NCBI GenBank assembly: GCA_937146805.1 | Contig: CAKZRR010000036.1 | Coordinates: 62,001 to 126,000 of the forward strand | DNA: 64,000 bases | Direction of reading: 5' to 3' | Source: an uncultured Owenweeksia sp. | GTDB lineage: Bacteria; Bacteroidota; Bacteroidia; Flavobacteriales; Schleiferiaceae | Part shown: positions 8,985-18,732 of the stretch, piece by piece | Numbering within the stretch: the first letter of the stretch is position 1 | Layout: the number at the start of each line of letters is the position of its first letter | Program-made: the position numbers and the translations under genes | The notes under the pieces: model-generated | What the model saw: the letters and a program-made list of their open reading frames with translations, nothing else | Told to the model about the DNA's origin: nothing | Database searches by the model: none

Positions 8985-10771
8985 TGAGTGCATTAAAACA
9001 AAATTTAGAACTTGAAGTAAAAAAGGCACTAAAGTCACTTTACTCACTAGATGCTAGCATTTTAGAAATACAACAAACTCGAAAGGATTTTGAAGGGGAT
9101 TTAACTTTAGTAGTTTTTCCTTTTTTACGGGCTAGTAGAAAAGGCCCCGAACAAACCGCTCAACAAATTGGCGAATACCTGCATGAAAATGTAGCACAGA
9201 TTTCGGGGTTTAATGTGGTAAAAGGTTTTTTAAACTTGGTGATAAGTAATGAAGTTTGGTTGCAAAATCTCCAAAATATTACGGAACATACCAACTACGG
9301 TTTGAAGCCTGTAGGTTCCGATACCATTATGGTGGAGTATTCATCTCCCAACACCAATAAACCACTGCACTTGGGCCACGTGCGTAATGTGTTGCTGGGT
9401 TACTCGGTAGCTAATATTTTAGAAGCCGCTGGTAACAAGGTGGTTAAAACACAAATTATAAACGATAGAGGTATTCATATTTGCAAAAGTATGTTAGCTT
9501 GGCAAAAGTGGGGAAATGGAGAAACGCCCCAATCTACCGGCCTTAAAGGCGATAAATTAGTGGGAAACTACTATGTACGCTTTGATAAGGAATATAAGCT
9601 GGAGATTGAGCAACTCCTATCTCAAGGTTTACCCGAAGAAAAGGCAAAAAACGAAGCTCCCATATTAGTAGAAGCACGCGAAATGCTGCAAAAGTGGGAG
9701 CAAGGCGATGCTGATGTATTGGCACTTTGGAATAAAATGAACGGCTGGGTATACGATGGTTTTGAAGCTACCTATGAGAAAATAGGCGTTGATTTTAATG
9801 AGATTTATTACGAAAGCAATACCTACCTGTTGGGTAAAAAAGTAGTAGAAGAAGGTTTAGCCAAGGGCGTATTTGAAAAAGATGAAGATGGCTCGGTTTG
9901 GATTGACTTAACCGATGAAGGCCTGGATCGTAAAATATTGTTGCGCAGCGATGGCACCAGTGTTTATATGACGCAGGACATCGGCACGGCCATTCAGCGA
10001 TCGGAGGATTACCACATTAATGGGATGATTTACACGGTGGGTAATGAGCAAGACTATCATTTTAAGGTGCTCTTTATTATTCTTAAAAAACTGGGTTTTG
10101 ATTGGGCCGAAAGACTTTTTCACCTTTCGTACGGTATGGTTGATTTACCCAGCGGTAAAATGAAATCGAGAGAGGGTACCGTAGTAGATGCGGACGACTT
10201 GATGCAGCAACAAATTGATACCGCTAAAGAGATTTCGGAGGAGTTGGGTAAAACCGAAGGTATGACCGAAATGGAGAAGGAGGAATTATATGAGATGGTA
10301 GGCTTAGGCGCGCTCAAATATTTTATCCTAAAAGTAGATCCTAAAAAACGCATTCTTTTCAATCCTGCGGAGTCTATTGATTTTCAAGGAAATACGGGGC
10401 CTTTTATTCAATACACCCATGCACGCATTAAATCGCTTTTGCGTAGAGCAGATTTAGACAATTTAGCTTGGAATGGTTTTGAAGTGGCCAGTTATACCGA
10501 ATTACAAGCAGAGGAGCGTGAGCTGACAAAACTACTCGCCCAGTATCCCGAAGTAATTCAATTGGCGGCCAGCGAATACAGCCCGGCTCAAATAGCCAAC
10601 TATGTATATGATTTGGTAAAAGGTTACAACGCTTTTTATCAAAAATGGCCCATTTTTATTGAAGAAAATAAAGACACCATTCTCTTTCGTTTACAGCTAT
10701 CAGCACAGGTGGCCAAGGTAATACAGTCGGGTATGAGTTTGCTGGGTATTAAGGTACCCGAACGTATGTAA
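8984..10771 (+). CDS. argS: Arginyl-tRNA synthetase
   Basis: This 595-residue class I aminoacyl-tRNA synthetase attaches arginine to its tRNA. Seen in order: an N-terminal ArgS additional domain, SSPNTNKPLHLGHVRN with the HIGH-like HLGH near residue 125, a KMSKS-like GKMKSREGT near residue 390, and a C-terminal DALR anticodon-binding domain starting around NTGPFIQYTHARIKSLL. Length is normal for the family. The start codon overlaps the stop of the arginase gene. Confidence 0.97.
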   Translation: MSALKQNLELEVKKALKSLYSLDASILEIQQTRKDFEGDLTLVVFPFLRASRKGPEQTAQQIGEYLHENVAQISGFNVVKGFLNLVISNEVWLQNLQNITEHTNYGLKPVGSDTIMVEYSSPNTNKPLHLGHVRNVLLGYSVANILEAAGNKVVKTQIINDRGIHICKSMLAWQKWGNGETPQSTGLKGDKLVGNYYVRFDKEYKLEIEQLLSQGLPEEKAKNEAPILVEAREMLQKWEQGDADVLALWNKMNGWVYDGFEATYEKIGVDFNEIYYESNTYLLGKKVVEEGLAKGVFEKDEDGSVWIDLTDEGLDRKILLRSDGTSVYMTQDIGTAIQRSEDYHINGMIYTVGNEQDYHFKVLFIILKKLGFDWAERLFHLSYGMVDLPSGKMKSREGTVVDADDLMQQQIDTAKEISEELGKTEGMTEMEKEELYEMVGLGALKYFILKVDPKKRILFNPAESIDFQGNTGPFIQYTHARIKSLLRRADLDNLAWNGFEVASYTELQAEERELTKLLAQYPEVIQLAASEYSPAQIANYVYDLVKGYNAFYQKWPIFIEENKDTILFRLQLSAQVAKVIQSGMSLLGIKVPERM

Positions 10772-10823
10772 ATAAAATTTTGGTAAACCCTATTGGGCGA
10801 TGGTAAAGGCCGTTTCTATTTGC

Positions 10824-10831
10824 TAATTTTG
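10824..10831 (+). promoter_or_regulatory. -7 promoter box for ffh
   Basis: TAATTTTG fits TAnnTTTG and lies 23 bases upstream of the ffh start, inside the 83-base gap after argS, so ffh probably has its own promoter. Confidence 0.6.
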
Positions 10832-10854
10832 CAGCCCTTTAAAAATAACAAAGC

Positions 10855-12192
10855 ATGTTTGATAATTTACAGGATAAGTTAGATAAAGCGTTTCACGTAC
10901 TAAAAGGCCATGGCCAAATTTCGGAGCTTAATGTGGCCGAAACGGTTAAGGAAATTAGACGAGCATTGGTAGATGCCGATGTGAGCTTTAAAATAGCTAA
11001 AGAAGTTACCGCGCGTATTAAGGATGAAGCCTTAGGTCAAAAGGTGCTTACCTCTTTGCAACCGGGGCAGTTAATGACTAAAATTGTCCGCGATCAAATT
11101 GCCGAGTTAATGGGTGGTGAGGTTGTTCCGTTAAATTTAGAAGCTTCGCCCAGTGTTATTTTAATGGCAGGTTTGCAGGGTTCGGGTAAAACAACCCACT
11201 CGGGTAAACTGGCTAATTACTTAAAACGCAAAAAAACTAAAAAACCACTTTTGGTAGCCTGTGATGTATATCGCCCAGCGGCTATTAACCAGCTAAAAGT
11301 AGTTGGTGAGCAAATAGGAGTAGAGGTTTACAGCGAAGAAGGAAACAACAACCCCGTAAGTATTGCCGAAAACGCCTTAGCACATGCTAAAGCCAATGGC
11401 TTTAATGTAGTAATTGTAGATACGGCTGGTAGATTGGCTATTGACGAGGCCATGATGAATGAGATACGAAATATCCATTCGGCTGTAAAGCCAGATGAAA
11501 CCTTGTTTGTGGTAGATTCTATGACGGGTCAAGATGCGGTAAATACTGCCAAAGCTTTTAACGAAGTACTGGATTACGAAGGGGTTATACTTACCAAATT
11601 AGATGGTGACACCCGCGGTGGTGCAGCTCTAACAGTACGTTCGGTGGTAAACAAACCGATTAAGTTTATTGGTACCGGGGAAAAAATGGACGCCCTAGAT
11701 GTGTTTTACCCGGAGCGTATGGCCGATCGTATTTTGGGCATGGGTGATGTGGTTTCGTTGGTAGAGCGTGCCCAAGAGCAGTTTAACGAAGAAGAAGCTC
11801 GAAAGGTTCAAAAGAAAATTGCCACCAATAAGTTCGACTTCAACGACTTTTTAGGTCAAATTTCTCAAATTAAAAAAATGGGAAATGTAAAGGACTTAAT
11901 GGGTATGATCCCAGGCATGGGTAAAATGATGAAGAATGTGGATATTGACAACGATGCCTTTAAGGGAGTTGAAGCCATTATTCAAAGTATGACACCCTAC
12001 GAACGCACAGAACCTAAGTTAATTAGCGGTAGCCGTAGAGCACGAATTGCCAAAGGAAGTGGTAAAACCATACAAGAGGTAAACCAATTGCTAAAGCAGT
12101 TTAATGAAATGAGTAAGATGATGAAGATGATGCAAGGTGGTGGCGCCAAAAAAATGGCCGGCATGATGCAAGGAATGAAAGGACAGCGCTAA
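10855..12192 (+). CDS. ffh: Signal recognition particle protein Ffh (SRP54)
   Basis: This 445-residue GTPase forms the signal recognition particle with 4.5S RNA and targets nascent membrane proteins. It has an N-terminal helical bundle, a G domain with GLQGSGKTTHSGKLA near residues 105-119, DTAGRLA near 190 and TKLDGDTRGGAA near 246, and a methionine-rich M domain (LMGMIPGMGKMMKN; SGSRRARIAKGSG) that binds RNA and signal peptides. The methionine-rich C-terminus (MMKMMQGGGAKKMAGMMQ) and the length are normal. Confidence 0.98.
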   Translation: MFDNLQDKLDKAFHVLKGHGQISELNVAETVKEIRRALVDADVSFKIAKEVTARIKDEALGQKVLTSLQPGQLMTKIVRDQIAELMGGEVVPLNLEASPSVILMAGLQGSGKTTHSGKLANYLKRKKTKKPLLVACDVYRPAAINQLKVVGEQIGVEVYSEEGNNNPVSIAENALAHAKANGFNVVIVDTAGRLAIDEAMMNEIRNIHSAVKPDETLFVVDSMTGQDAVNTAKAFNEVLDYEGVILTKLDGDTRGGAALTVRSVVNKPIKFIGTGEKMDALDVFYPERMADRILGMGDVVSLVERAQEQFNEEEARKVQKKIATNKFDFNDFLGQISQIKKMGNVKDLMGMIPGMGKMMKNVDIDNDAFKGVEAIIQSMTPYERTEPKLISGSRRARIAKGSGKTIQEVNQLLKQFNEMSKMMKMMQGGGAKKMAGMMQGMKGQR

Positions 12193-12212
12193 TTAGCTAA
12201 AAAACAAGCCCT

Positions 12213-13088
12213 ATGATACTGCTAGATGGAAAACAAACTTCTAAAGAGATACGCGAAGAAATTGCCATTGAGGTAAAATCTTTGAAAGAGAAAGGAGGGA
12301 AAACACCTCATTTAGCCGTAATACTGGTGGGCAACAACGGGGCTTCGGTAACCTATGTAAACGCCAAAATTAAAGATTGCGAAGAAGTGGGTTTTAATAC
12401 CACCTTTTTAAAATTGAGCGAAACTATTTCGGAGAAAGAGTTATTACAAGAAGTAGAAAAACTCAATACCAACCCGGATATAGACGGCTACATTGTACAG
12501 TTGCCTTTGCCTAAGCATATCAATGATCAAAAGGTGATTATGGCCATTGATCCAGAGAAAGATGTAGATGGTTTTCATCCGCAAAACTTGGGTAAAATGG
12601 CTTTAAACTTACCTACCTTTTTACCCGCCACGCCAATGGGTATGATGGATTTGCTGGATAGATATAATATTGAAACAGGAGGAAAGCACTGCGTAGTAGT
12701 AGGCCGTTCGCATATTGTAGGCTTGCCCGCCAGCATTTTAATGGGGCGCAACCACTACCCAGGCAATGCCACGGTAACATTGGCACACAGCCGCACCATT
12801 AATTTAGAAGAAATTTTGCGCGATGCCGATATTATTATTGCAGCCGTAGGTAAACCCGATTTTATTACAGCCGATATGGTAAAAGAAGGTGTGGTAATAT
12901 TAGATGTGGGCACCACCCGTGTAGTAGATAAAACTAAAAAATCGGGCTACCGCTTAAAAGGAGATGTAGAGTTTGCAGGTGTTTCTAAAAAGGCATCGTG
13001 TATAACCCCCGTGCCTGGAGGTGTTGGCCCTATGACGCGTGTGAGCTTGCTAAAGAATACTTTGCGTAGTGCGAGGGTGAAGTTGTAA
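12213..13088 (+). CDS. folD: Bifunctional methylenetetrahydrofolate dehydrogenase/methenyltetrahydrofolate cyclohydrolase
   Basis: This 291-residue protein interconverts methylene-, methenyl- and 10-formyl-tetrahydrofolate. Visible signatures are the YVNAKIKDCEEVG stretch with the catalytic lysine region, IVQLPLPKHI, DPEKDVDGFHPQNLG, VVGRSHIVGLPAS in the NAD(P)-binding half, and PVPGGVGPMT near the end. It follows ffh after about 20 bases and may share its transcript. Confidence 0.97.
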   Translation: MILLDGKQTSKEIREEIAIEVKSLKEKGGKTPHLAVILVGNNGASVTYVNAKIKDCEEVGFNTTFLKLSETISEKELLQEVEKLNTNPDIDGYIVQLPLPKHINDQKVIMAIDPEKDVDGFHPQNLGKMALNLPTFLPATPMGMMDLLDRYNIETGGKHCVVVGRSHIVGLPASILMGRNHYPGNATVTLAHSRTINLEEILRDADIIIAAVGKPDFITADMVKEGVVILDVGTTRVVDKTKKSGYRLKGDVEFAGVSKKASCITPVPGGVGPMTRVSLLKNTLRSARVKL

Positions 13089-13113
13089 ATGAATATGCTT
13101 GCAACATAAGCTA

Positions 13114-14382
13114 ATGAACAGAATTATCCTCATCGGTAATGGCTTTGACCTAGCACACGGAATGAAAACCAACTATGTTGACTTTTTAAAAAATTTTTGG
13201 GAGAATACAATAAAACTTATCCATAGATCAAAAGGCCAGGAGTTCTTTGAGAATGAAGATATTCTCGTCAGAAATATTCCACGAGAATTACCTTCTAGCT
13301 ATGACTACTTTGAGTTTAAGGGTATTCTCAAGGAGCTTAATGTAGAACTAAAGTTTAAAAATAAGTTTTTACATAAGATATCCGAATCCGCACTAACCTT
13401 GCAAAATTGGGTTGATATTGAGTATGAATATTATGAAGAGCTTAAGAAATTATTTGACATAAAGAACCGTTCGAATTATTCTATAGACCAATTAAACCAA
13501 GACTTTGTAAGAATAAAAAATTTACTAAACGATTACCTTTCTTTAGTTGAAAAGGATTTTAATAGAGAGCGTATTGGTTTAAATCCAACTACGGACAAAA
13601 TAGCTCAACACATATTCTCAAACTTTAAGTTAAGGGATTTTTCAGAACGGTTTATAAGCCAGGAAATTGAAAATTATTATAATAAATACCTATCCGATGT
13701 AGGTTTACTTGAACAACAGAAAATCACCCACTCCAATCTTTCAAAAAAGAGTTCAAAACTAATACGAGAGCTTGGGTTTTATGCTACTTTTTCAGTTTTT
13801 AAAAACCTGGTATTATCTAAAGAAATCTATTTCTTCGATTTGCTACCAGAGCGAACGCTATTTCTAAACTTTAACTATACTTCAACGGCACTCCTTTATA
13901 CTGAGGCTTATGACATGATTTTGGATGGTGCGAATATTTCGAACAAAGAATTTATCCATATTCATGGAACCATTGGTAAAGAAGATAATAACCCAATTAT
14001 TTTTGGGTTTGGTGATGAACTAGATGAAGATTATAACAAGATAGAAAGGCTGAATAACAATAAATACTTGGAGAACACAAAGTCTGTAAGATACTTAGAT
14101 ACGGCTAATTACAAGAGACTTCTTAAATTTATAAATAGTGGTAGTTATCAGATTTTAGTAATGGGCCACTCTTGTGGAATATCAGATAGAACTTTGTTAA
14201 ACACACTTTTTGAAAACGATAGTTGCGCCTCCATCAAAACATATTATTATCAAGAAAGTGTGAACAAGGATAATTTTGGTGACCTAATTAAAAACATATC
14301 GCGAAATTTTAACGATAAATCAAAGATGCGGGATAGGGTTGTCAATAAAATGTACTGCGATCCATTGGTTCCTAAAACTTGA
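13114..14382 (+). CDS. abiH: AbiH family abortive-infection (phage defence) protein
   Basis: About 422 residues from the ATG at 13114. This start gives [19 protein letters not shown], the standard AbiH opening; an in-frame TTG at 13099 is less likely. Other family hallmarks are [34 protein letters not shown] and a late MGHSCGISD stretch. AbiH was described in lactococci as an abortive-infection factor against phage; its mechanism is not settled. It sits alone between folD and smpB, is richer in A and T (long AAT/AAA runs) than its neighbours, and its 3' end overlaps the convergent smpB by 11 bases, all suggesting insertion into a housekeeping region. Partner genes are absent. Confidence 0.88.
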   Translation: MNRIILIGNGFDLAHGMKTNYVDFLKNFWENTIKLIHRSKGQEFFENEDILVRNIPRELPSSYDYFEFKGILKELNVELKFKNKFLHKISESALTLQNWVDIEYEYYEELKKLFDIKNRSNYSIDQLNQDFVRIKNLLNDYLSLVEKDFNRERIGLNPTTDKIAQHIFSNFKLRDFSERFISQEIENYYNKYLSDVGLLEQQKITHSNLSKKSSKLIRELGFYATFSVFKNLVLSKEIYFFDLLPERTLFLNFNYTSTALLYTEAYDMILDGANISNKEFIHIHGTIGKEDNNPIIFGFGDELDEDYNKIERLNNNKYLENTKSVRYLDTANYKRLLKFINSGSYQILVMGHSCGISDRTLLNTLFENDSCASIKTYYYQESVNKDNFGDLIKNISRNFNDKSKMRDRVVNKMYCDPLVPKT

Positions 14383-14827
14383 GCTTTCTATCGTGCTCGC
14401 GTTTTAAGTCTTTATCCTTAATGCTGTTGCGTTTATCGTAAAGCTTTTTACCGGTAGCTAAGCCAATTTCTAACTTGGCAATACCTTTATCATTTAAAAA
14501 TAACCGTAGCGGAATAATAGTATTGTTTCCACCTTTAGATAAGTTGCCTTCCAGTTTTTTAAGCTCACGTTTATGCAACAAAAGCTTCCTTTCTCTAAGG
14601 GGTTCGTGGTTGTTTATGTTACCGTGGCTGTACTCGGCAATGTGTAAACCCCTCACATACAGCTCCTCGTTTACAAAATAGCAGTAGCTCTCTACAAGGC
14701 TGGCCTTTCCATCTCGGATAGACTTTATTTCGGTACCCACCAATTTAATACCGGCTTCGTACACATCTATAATGGTGTATTCAAAGCGTGCCTTTTTATT
14801 CTTAATATTTATGTTTGTTTTTGACAT
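14372..14827 (-). CDS. smpB: SsrA-binding protein SmpB
   Basis: This 151-residue protein binds tmRNA and brings it to stalled ribosomes for trans-translation. Diagnostic stretches are [65 protein letters not shown] and the basic tail [20 protein letters not shown]. The last codons overlap the 3' end of the convergent AbiH gene. Confidence 0.97.
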   Translation of the reverse strand: MSKTNINIKNKKARFEYTIIDVYEAGIKLVGTEIKSIRDGKASLVESYCYFVNEELYVRGLHIAEYSHGNINNHEPLRERKLLLHKRELKKLEGNLSKGGNNTIIPLRLFLNDKGIAKLEIGLATGKKLYDKRNSIKDKDLKREHDRKLKF

Positions 14828-14834
14828 GACGAGG

Positions 14835-14842
14835 CAAAGATA
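14835..14842 (-). promoter_or_regulatory. -7 promoter box for smpB
   Basis: Read on the minus strand the sequence is TATCTTTG, fitting TAnnTTTG, only seven bases upstream of the smpB ATG. The transcript would be nearly leaderless. Confidence 0.55.
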
Positions 14843-14881
14843 ATCCCTTTCTGTTGCTTAAATTAGCCCCAAATTAAAGGA

Positions 14882-15922
14882 ATGTATAAGACTTTTATTC
14901 GCCCATTTTTGTTTAGTGTAGATCCCGAGAAGGTTCATCACCTTACTTTTAACTTATTAAAGTGGCAGCGATACATTCCCGGGGCACCGGCCAACATACG
15001 CCATGCCTACCGCACGGTGCGCGAAGATTTGGAAACCGAGGCATTGGGTTTAACCTTTAAAAACCCGGTAGGTTTGGCCGCAGGCTTTGATAAGGATGGT
15101 AAGTTATTTAATGAATTGGGCAATTTTGGTTTCTCATTTATTGAGGTGGGTACTGTTACTCCAAAGCCCCAAGCAGGCAATCCAAAACCACGTTTATTTC
15201 GCCTTAAGGCAGATAATGGTCTTATTAACCGCATGGGTTTTAATAACGATGGTGTTGATGCCTTGGTTGAAAGACTTAAAAAGCGCAGCAAGCATGCCGA
15301 TGTACTAATTGGAGGGAATATTGGTAAAAATAAGGTTACCCCAAACAGCGATGCCTTGCAAGATTATTTGTATTGCTTTAGAAAGCTGTTTGACTATGTT
15401 GATTATTTTGTGGTGAATGTTTCTTCTCCCAATACACCTAACCTTAGGGAATTACAGGAGAAAGAGCCCTTGAAAAAATTATTGAGCGCGCTTCAAAAAG
15501 AAAATGAGCTTAAAGAGGATCCCAAACCTATTTTATTAAAAATAGCTCCTGATTTAACCGATAGTCAATTAGATGATATTGTGGAAATTGTGGGGGAGTC
15601 TAAAATTAAAGGAGTTATAGCAACCAATACTACTATAAGTAGGGAAGGTTTAAAAACACCTAAAGCGAAGGTTGAAGAGATAGGAGCTGGAGGTTTAAGT
15701 GGCAAGCCGGTGCAAAAGCGTGCAACTGAGGTTATTGGATACTTAAACCGTAAAGGAAAGGGGAGTTTTGATATAATTGCCGTGGGCGGAATTTTTACCG
15801 CTGCCGATGCGCAGGAAAAATTAGATGCAGGTGCTTCCTTGGTGCAGGTATACACAGGCTTTATTTACGAAGGCCCGCGTATTATTCAGCGAATTTGTAA
15901 AGGCTTAAAACCTAGGTTTTAA
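14882..15922 (+). CDS. pyrD: Dihydroorotate dehydrogenase (quinone), class 2
   Basis: This 346-residue FMN enzyme oxidises dihydroorotate to orotate in pyrimidine synthesis and passes electrons to membrane quinone. Evidence includes the N-terminal membrane-associating helix region, [15 protein letters not shown], GFGFxEVGTVTP-like [28 protein letters not shown]-like [29 protein letters not shown] and [10 protein letters not shown]. The N-terminal extension and catalytic serine context place it in class 2. Other pyrimidine genes (pyrB, pyrR) are at 31.5-33 kb. Confidence 0.97.
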   Translation: MYKTFIRPFLFSVDPEKVHHLTFNLLKWQRYIPGAPANIRHAYRTVREDLETEALGLTFKNPVGLAAGFDKDGKLFNELGNFGFSFIEVGTVTPKPQAGNPKPRLFRLKADNGLINRMGFNNDGVDALVERLKKRSKHADVLIGGNIGKNKVTPNSDALQDYLYCFRKLFDYVDYFVVNVSSPNTPNLRELQEKEPLKKLLSALQKENELKEDPKPILLKIAPDLTDSQLDDIVEIVGESKIKGVIATNTTISREGLKTPKAKVEEIGAGGLSGKPVQKRATEVIGYLNRKGKGSFDIIAVGGIFTAADAQEKLDAGASLVQVYTGFIYEGPRIIQRICKGLKPRF

Positions 15923-16263
15923 GCAGCCGAAACGTTGTCTAGTAGGTCGTACAACTCATTATTAGATTTATCCCAAATGCAAAATTGTAAAACGGCCAAT
16001 GTCATATTTACATCTTTGGCGTAAAACTCAATCTGTGCCAAACGGTTTTCTTGAAACTGAAATTTAAGCAGCTCTAAGCGACCGAGGGCATTTTTGGCGG
16101 CTTCTTTGGCCTCTTGATTAACGTATAACTCATTTTTCTTTTCCTTTAAATAGGAAAGAGCTATGTCTACAAAAGTTACAAATTGTTCTCTTTGATTGGC
16201 GCCAGTGACGTTTTGCTTAAGTTGCTCAATTTGCACAATGCTATCTGATATAGTATGTAACAT
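15919..16263 (-). CDS. Small helical protein of unknown function
   Basis: From the ATG at 16263 the product is 114 residues; a TTG at 16290 would add nine residues but is less plausible. No signal peptide, transmembrane segment or cysteine cluster is visible. The sequence looks largely alpha-helical ([42 protein letters not shown]) and may form a helical bundle or coiled coil. Its stop overlaps that of pyrD by four bases in convergent orientation. I do not recognise the family. Confidence 0.7.
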   Translation of the reverse strand: MLHTISDSIVQIEQLKQNVTGANQREQFVTFVDIALSYLKEKKNELYVNQEAKEAAKNALGRLELLKFQFQENRLAQIEFYAKDVNMTLAVLQFCIWDKSNNELYDLLDNVSAA

Positions 16264-16740
16264 AATATGGTTGGTATTAGCTAAAAGCAAACTAGGTTAA
16301 GTTACTTTTAAGATTACATCAAAGATAAGGCTATTGCCAAGGTTCCACAATCAAAACAGACTTGTAATTACTTCAAAATGAGTAAAATGTGTTAGCTTTT
16401 TCGTTCCGCATCAAGTACTTACACTTTCGTGTTTTTACAGGTAAAAGTATTTAACTATTTAGATACGAGTAACTTAAAATACTCTAAAATAGATACGATT
16501 AGAAATTTACGATTAGGACAAAAAAAAGTGTCTTTTGTTCATAACTTTCAAAGAAAATCAAGCAATCTAAACCATCTGATTTTGAATAGTATAGCGCTGT
16601 AATAATTTACCGTAAATTGTAACTAACTATAACCTAGCAAATAGGGCTTATCCAATTTCAACACAGTCATTTTTAAGTATAAGGACTACAAAAATGGAGT
16701 TCTTGGCGTTTTTTTGCCTATATTAGAGATATAACCATAA
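16264..16740. other. Intergenic stretch of 477 bases with no gene seen
   Basis: This AT-rich stretch contains no open frame with coding character on either strand. The nonamer TAGATACGA occurs twice, about 30 bases apart, near 16459 and 16490, within loosely similar surroundings. No RNA gene or terminator could be recognised. It probably contains the promoter of the gene at 15919-16263. Confidence 0.5.
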
Positions 16741-17382
16741 CTAAGCTTTCAATTCTGCCTCAATTAATGCAATAGTTTTTTCAATATTCTCTAGCGTATT
16801 ATATCCTCTGCTCAATACATAAGCCTTTTCGCCTTTTTGAAGGATAAGCGAAGGAAAGCCTTTGATGCCCCAATTGGCTACCACCTCAAATTCGCGTTGC
16901 ACCAGCTTGTGTAGTTCTTCCTTTTGAATGTCCTTGAGAAAGGCCGCTCGGTCTAAATCAAAGTCGGCTGCACAATTAGCATAGGTTTCCCAGTTGGCTG
17001 GAGGCCATCCTTGGTAATAAATGGCATTTTGAATACGAGATGCAAAGGCTACTTCTTTTTGGGGCAGTAATGTTCTAAAATGAGCCATGGCCATAGCGGC
17101 AGGTTCTGAGCTGTAAAGCTCCTGACTATCTGCCTCTAATTTTTTAATAAACTCGGGACCAAATTGTACATTGGTTTTTTCTTCTACATTTCTAAACGAA
17201 TCAATAATAAAAGAGGATACCTTTTCTAGCGTGGAAACTCGATCCCCGGTAACCATTCCTCCTGATAAAACTCTAAAGTTAAAGTCGTCATTGTATTTGC
17301 TTTCTAATTCCGAAACAACGGGGCTAAATCCATAACACCATCCACATAAGGCATCATATATATAGAATAGAGTGGGCTTCAT
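16741..17382 (-). CDS. DsbA-family thioredoxin-fold protein (FrnE/DSBA-like)
   Basis: This 213-residue protein has a thioredoxin-like fold with a CGWC active-site motif at residues 13-16 (YDALCGWCYGFSP), an inserted helical domain, and a late cis-proline region (WGIKGFPSLILQKGEKAYVL). There is no signal peptide, so it is probably cytoplasmic, like the FrnE-type group of DsbA-family proteins. A dithiol oxidoreductase or isomerase activity is likely, but the substrate is unknown. It is a single gene flanked by long intergenic gaps. Confidence 0.9.
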   Translation of the reverse strand: MKPTLFYIYDALCGWCYGFSPVVSELESKYNDDFNFRVLSGGMVTGDRVSTLEKVSSFIIDSFRNVEEKTNVQFGPEFIKKLEADSQELYSSEPAAMAMAHFRTLLPQKEVAFASRIQNAIYYQGWPPANWETYANCAADFDLDRAAFLKDIQKEELHKLVQREFEVVANWGIKGFPSLILQKGEKAYVLSRGYNTLENIEKTIALIEAELKA

Positions 17383-17557
17383 TATCTTTTTTTAATATTT
17401 AGAGACGGCAAATTTCCACTTATTTTACTAATTATGAACGCATAATATCTCAATACTTTACAATACGAGTAAATGCGTTAAAAGCAAACCATACCAAGTG
17501 CTGCTAGGAGCCAATTTCTTACTATCTTGCGCGGCTCTAAACAAAAAAACTGACCGC

Positions 17558-17938
17558 ATGGCTAAAGCGTCCCCAAAACAAGAATCAGAATCAATTATCA
17601 ACCAAGCTGTTTCTTACGTTCAAAGATTAGGTTTTGAAAGCATAAGAGCATTACATCCTGATTTTGAGGCACCTGCTATCTTAGAAAGAAAAGGGGAGGG
17701 AGAGTCTGTAGAACCTTGTATTACAGCCCTTAAAAATGGCGCTAAATTTTACTTCGAAATAGCGGATAAAACCATTAGCGAAAAGGAAACGGTAAGTAAA
17801 TGGAAGTTACTAGCTGCTTTAGCGGATATGAAAAAAGGGGAATTACGTATTTTTGTTCCTTACGGCAATATGAAGTTTACCACAGACGTTGTAGATCGTA
17901 AAAACATTAAAGCTCAGCTTATTAAGCTAAATAGGTAG
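17558..17938 (+). CDS. Conserved-looking hypothetical protein
   Basis: This 126-residue protein starts at the ATG at 17558 (MAKASPKQESESIINQAV). A GTG at 17498 in the same frame would add a short hydrophobic segment with a cysteine, but a TATCTTG promoter-like box at about 17525 lies inside that extension, which favours the later start. The protein has no signal peptide; charged and hydrophobic residues alternate as in a compact alpha/beta domain (GAKFYFEIADKTISEKETVSK; LRIFVPYGNMKFTTDVV). It precedes the lipoprotein gene at 17960 by 21 bases. Function unknown. Confidence 0.7.
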   Translation: MAKASPKQESESIINQAVSYVQRLGFESIRALHPDFEAPAILERKGEGESVEPCITALKNGAKFYFEIADKTISEKETVSKWKLLAALADMKKGELRIFVPYGNMKFTTDVVDRKNIKAQLIKLNR

Positions 17939-17959
17939 GGCTTTACTAAAAGGCACCTT

Positions 17960-18562
17960 ATGAAATACCGCTACCTTTTTTGGGTACTCTTAATTCCTAT
18001 TCTATTTGATTTTGGTTTTGTAAGCTGTACTCAATGTCACGATGTGGTTATTGAAGGAACCTTCTCCAATTGCGATATCTCCCTTGAGAATATTGATAAC
18101 TCAGGAGCGTCTTGGGTTTCAAGCGAAACAGATTCGATTGAAAAAGAAGCTTTTGGAATAGGGATTACTGTTAGCCGAAGCGAGTCCATCTGCTCTCATT
18201 TAATTTTAAAGGGCTTTGGTAGTAGCGCTTTTGCTTTTTCATGTGATTGTATAACAGAACCCTCTGTTTTAAGCAACGACTCCGTAGTGCGTTTTGAGAT
18301 TATCTCGCTTCATAACTTTAATGACACGATAGAAGCTTCTAGCGCTATTGGAGATTTATTCTTCTCTAGCAAGGGTTATCAAAACAATGATTACCTCCTG
18401 ACTGCATTAAACAGTGCCACACATACCTTAAACGAACCTTTTAAAGAAACCTTACTCTTAATGACAGCCCCTACAAAACCTGGGTATTACGGTTTTAAGG
18501 TGGAGATGGAAATGAGCGATGGAAGGATTCTAACGGATGAAACTACGGCATGGCTTTATTAA
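17960..18562 (+). CDS. Putative exported lipoprotein of unknown function
   Basis: This 200-residue protein starts with a signal sequence (YLFWVLLIPILFDFGFVSC) whose cysteine near residue 23 could be lipidated; five more cysteines (TQCHD, NCDIS, ICSHL, SCDCI) suggest disulfides or metal binding. The rest is beta-rich, in keeping with an immunoglobulin-like extracytoplasmic domain. It is one gene in a short plus-strand group and overlaps the next small open frame by 13 bases. I do not recognise a function. Confidence 0.7.
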   Translation: MKYRYLFWVLLIPILFDFGFVSCTQCHDVVIEGTFSNCDISLENIDNSGASWVSSETDSIEKEAFGIGITVSRSESICSHLILKGFGSSAFAFSCDCITEPSVLSNDSVVRFEIISLHNFNDTIEASSAIGDLFFSSKGYQNNDYLLTALNSATHTLNEPFKETLLLMTAPTKPGYYGFKVEMEMSDGRILTDETTAWLY

Positions 18563-18732
18563 AGCCTTTTACATATATTGTTGTAATTCAATTATGTATG
18601 ATGAGTCCGGACGGATTCTCTCAAGCCCCAGCAGAAGAGTACAAATGGGAGTTTAGAGGTGGAGCTGGTTTAGCAGCACATTGGGATTGTTTAAAAGAAA
18701 AAAAGAAGATCAGGTTTGTTTGCCATTGTTGA
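18550..18732 (+). pseudogene. Short exported-protein fragment, probably a truncated gene start
   Basis: The 60-codon open frame begins with a convincing signal peptide (MALLKPFTYIVVIQL, then DGFSQAPAEE) and a short mature stretch, EYKWEFRGGAGLAAHWD, that looks like the first strand of an outer-membrane beta-barrel protein. It then degenerates into KEKKKIRFVCHC and runs into the start of the exonuclease gene at 18716. The most economical reading is the 5' end of an exported-protein gene left by a deletion that joined it to the exonuclease gene. It might still be a genuine small secreted protein. Confidence 0.4.

Noticed and set aside
13099-13113. TTG start for the AbiH gene
   Set aside because: The ATG at 13114 gives the family opening [13 protein letters not shown]; the TTG adds five residues with no support.
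17498-17557. GTG-started lipoprotein-like extension of the gene at 17558
   Set aside because: The hydrophobic stretch with a cysteine lacks positive residues at its front, and a promoter-like box lies inside it.
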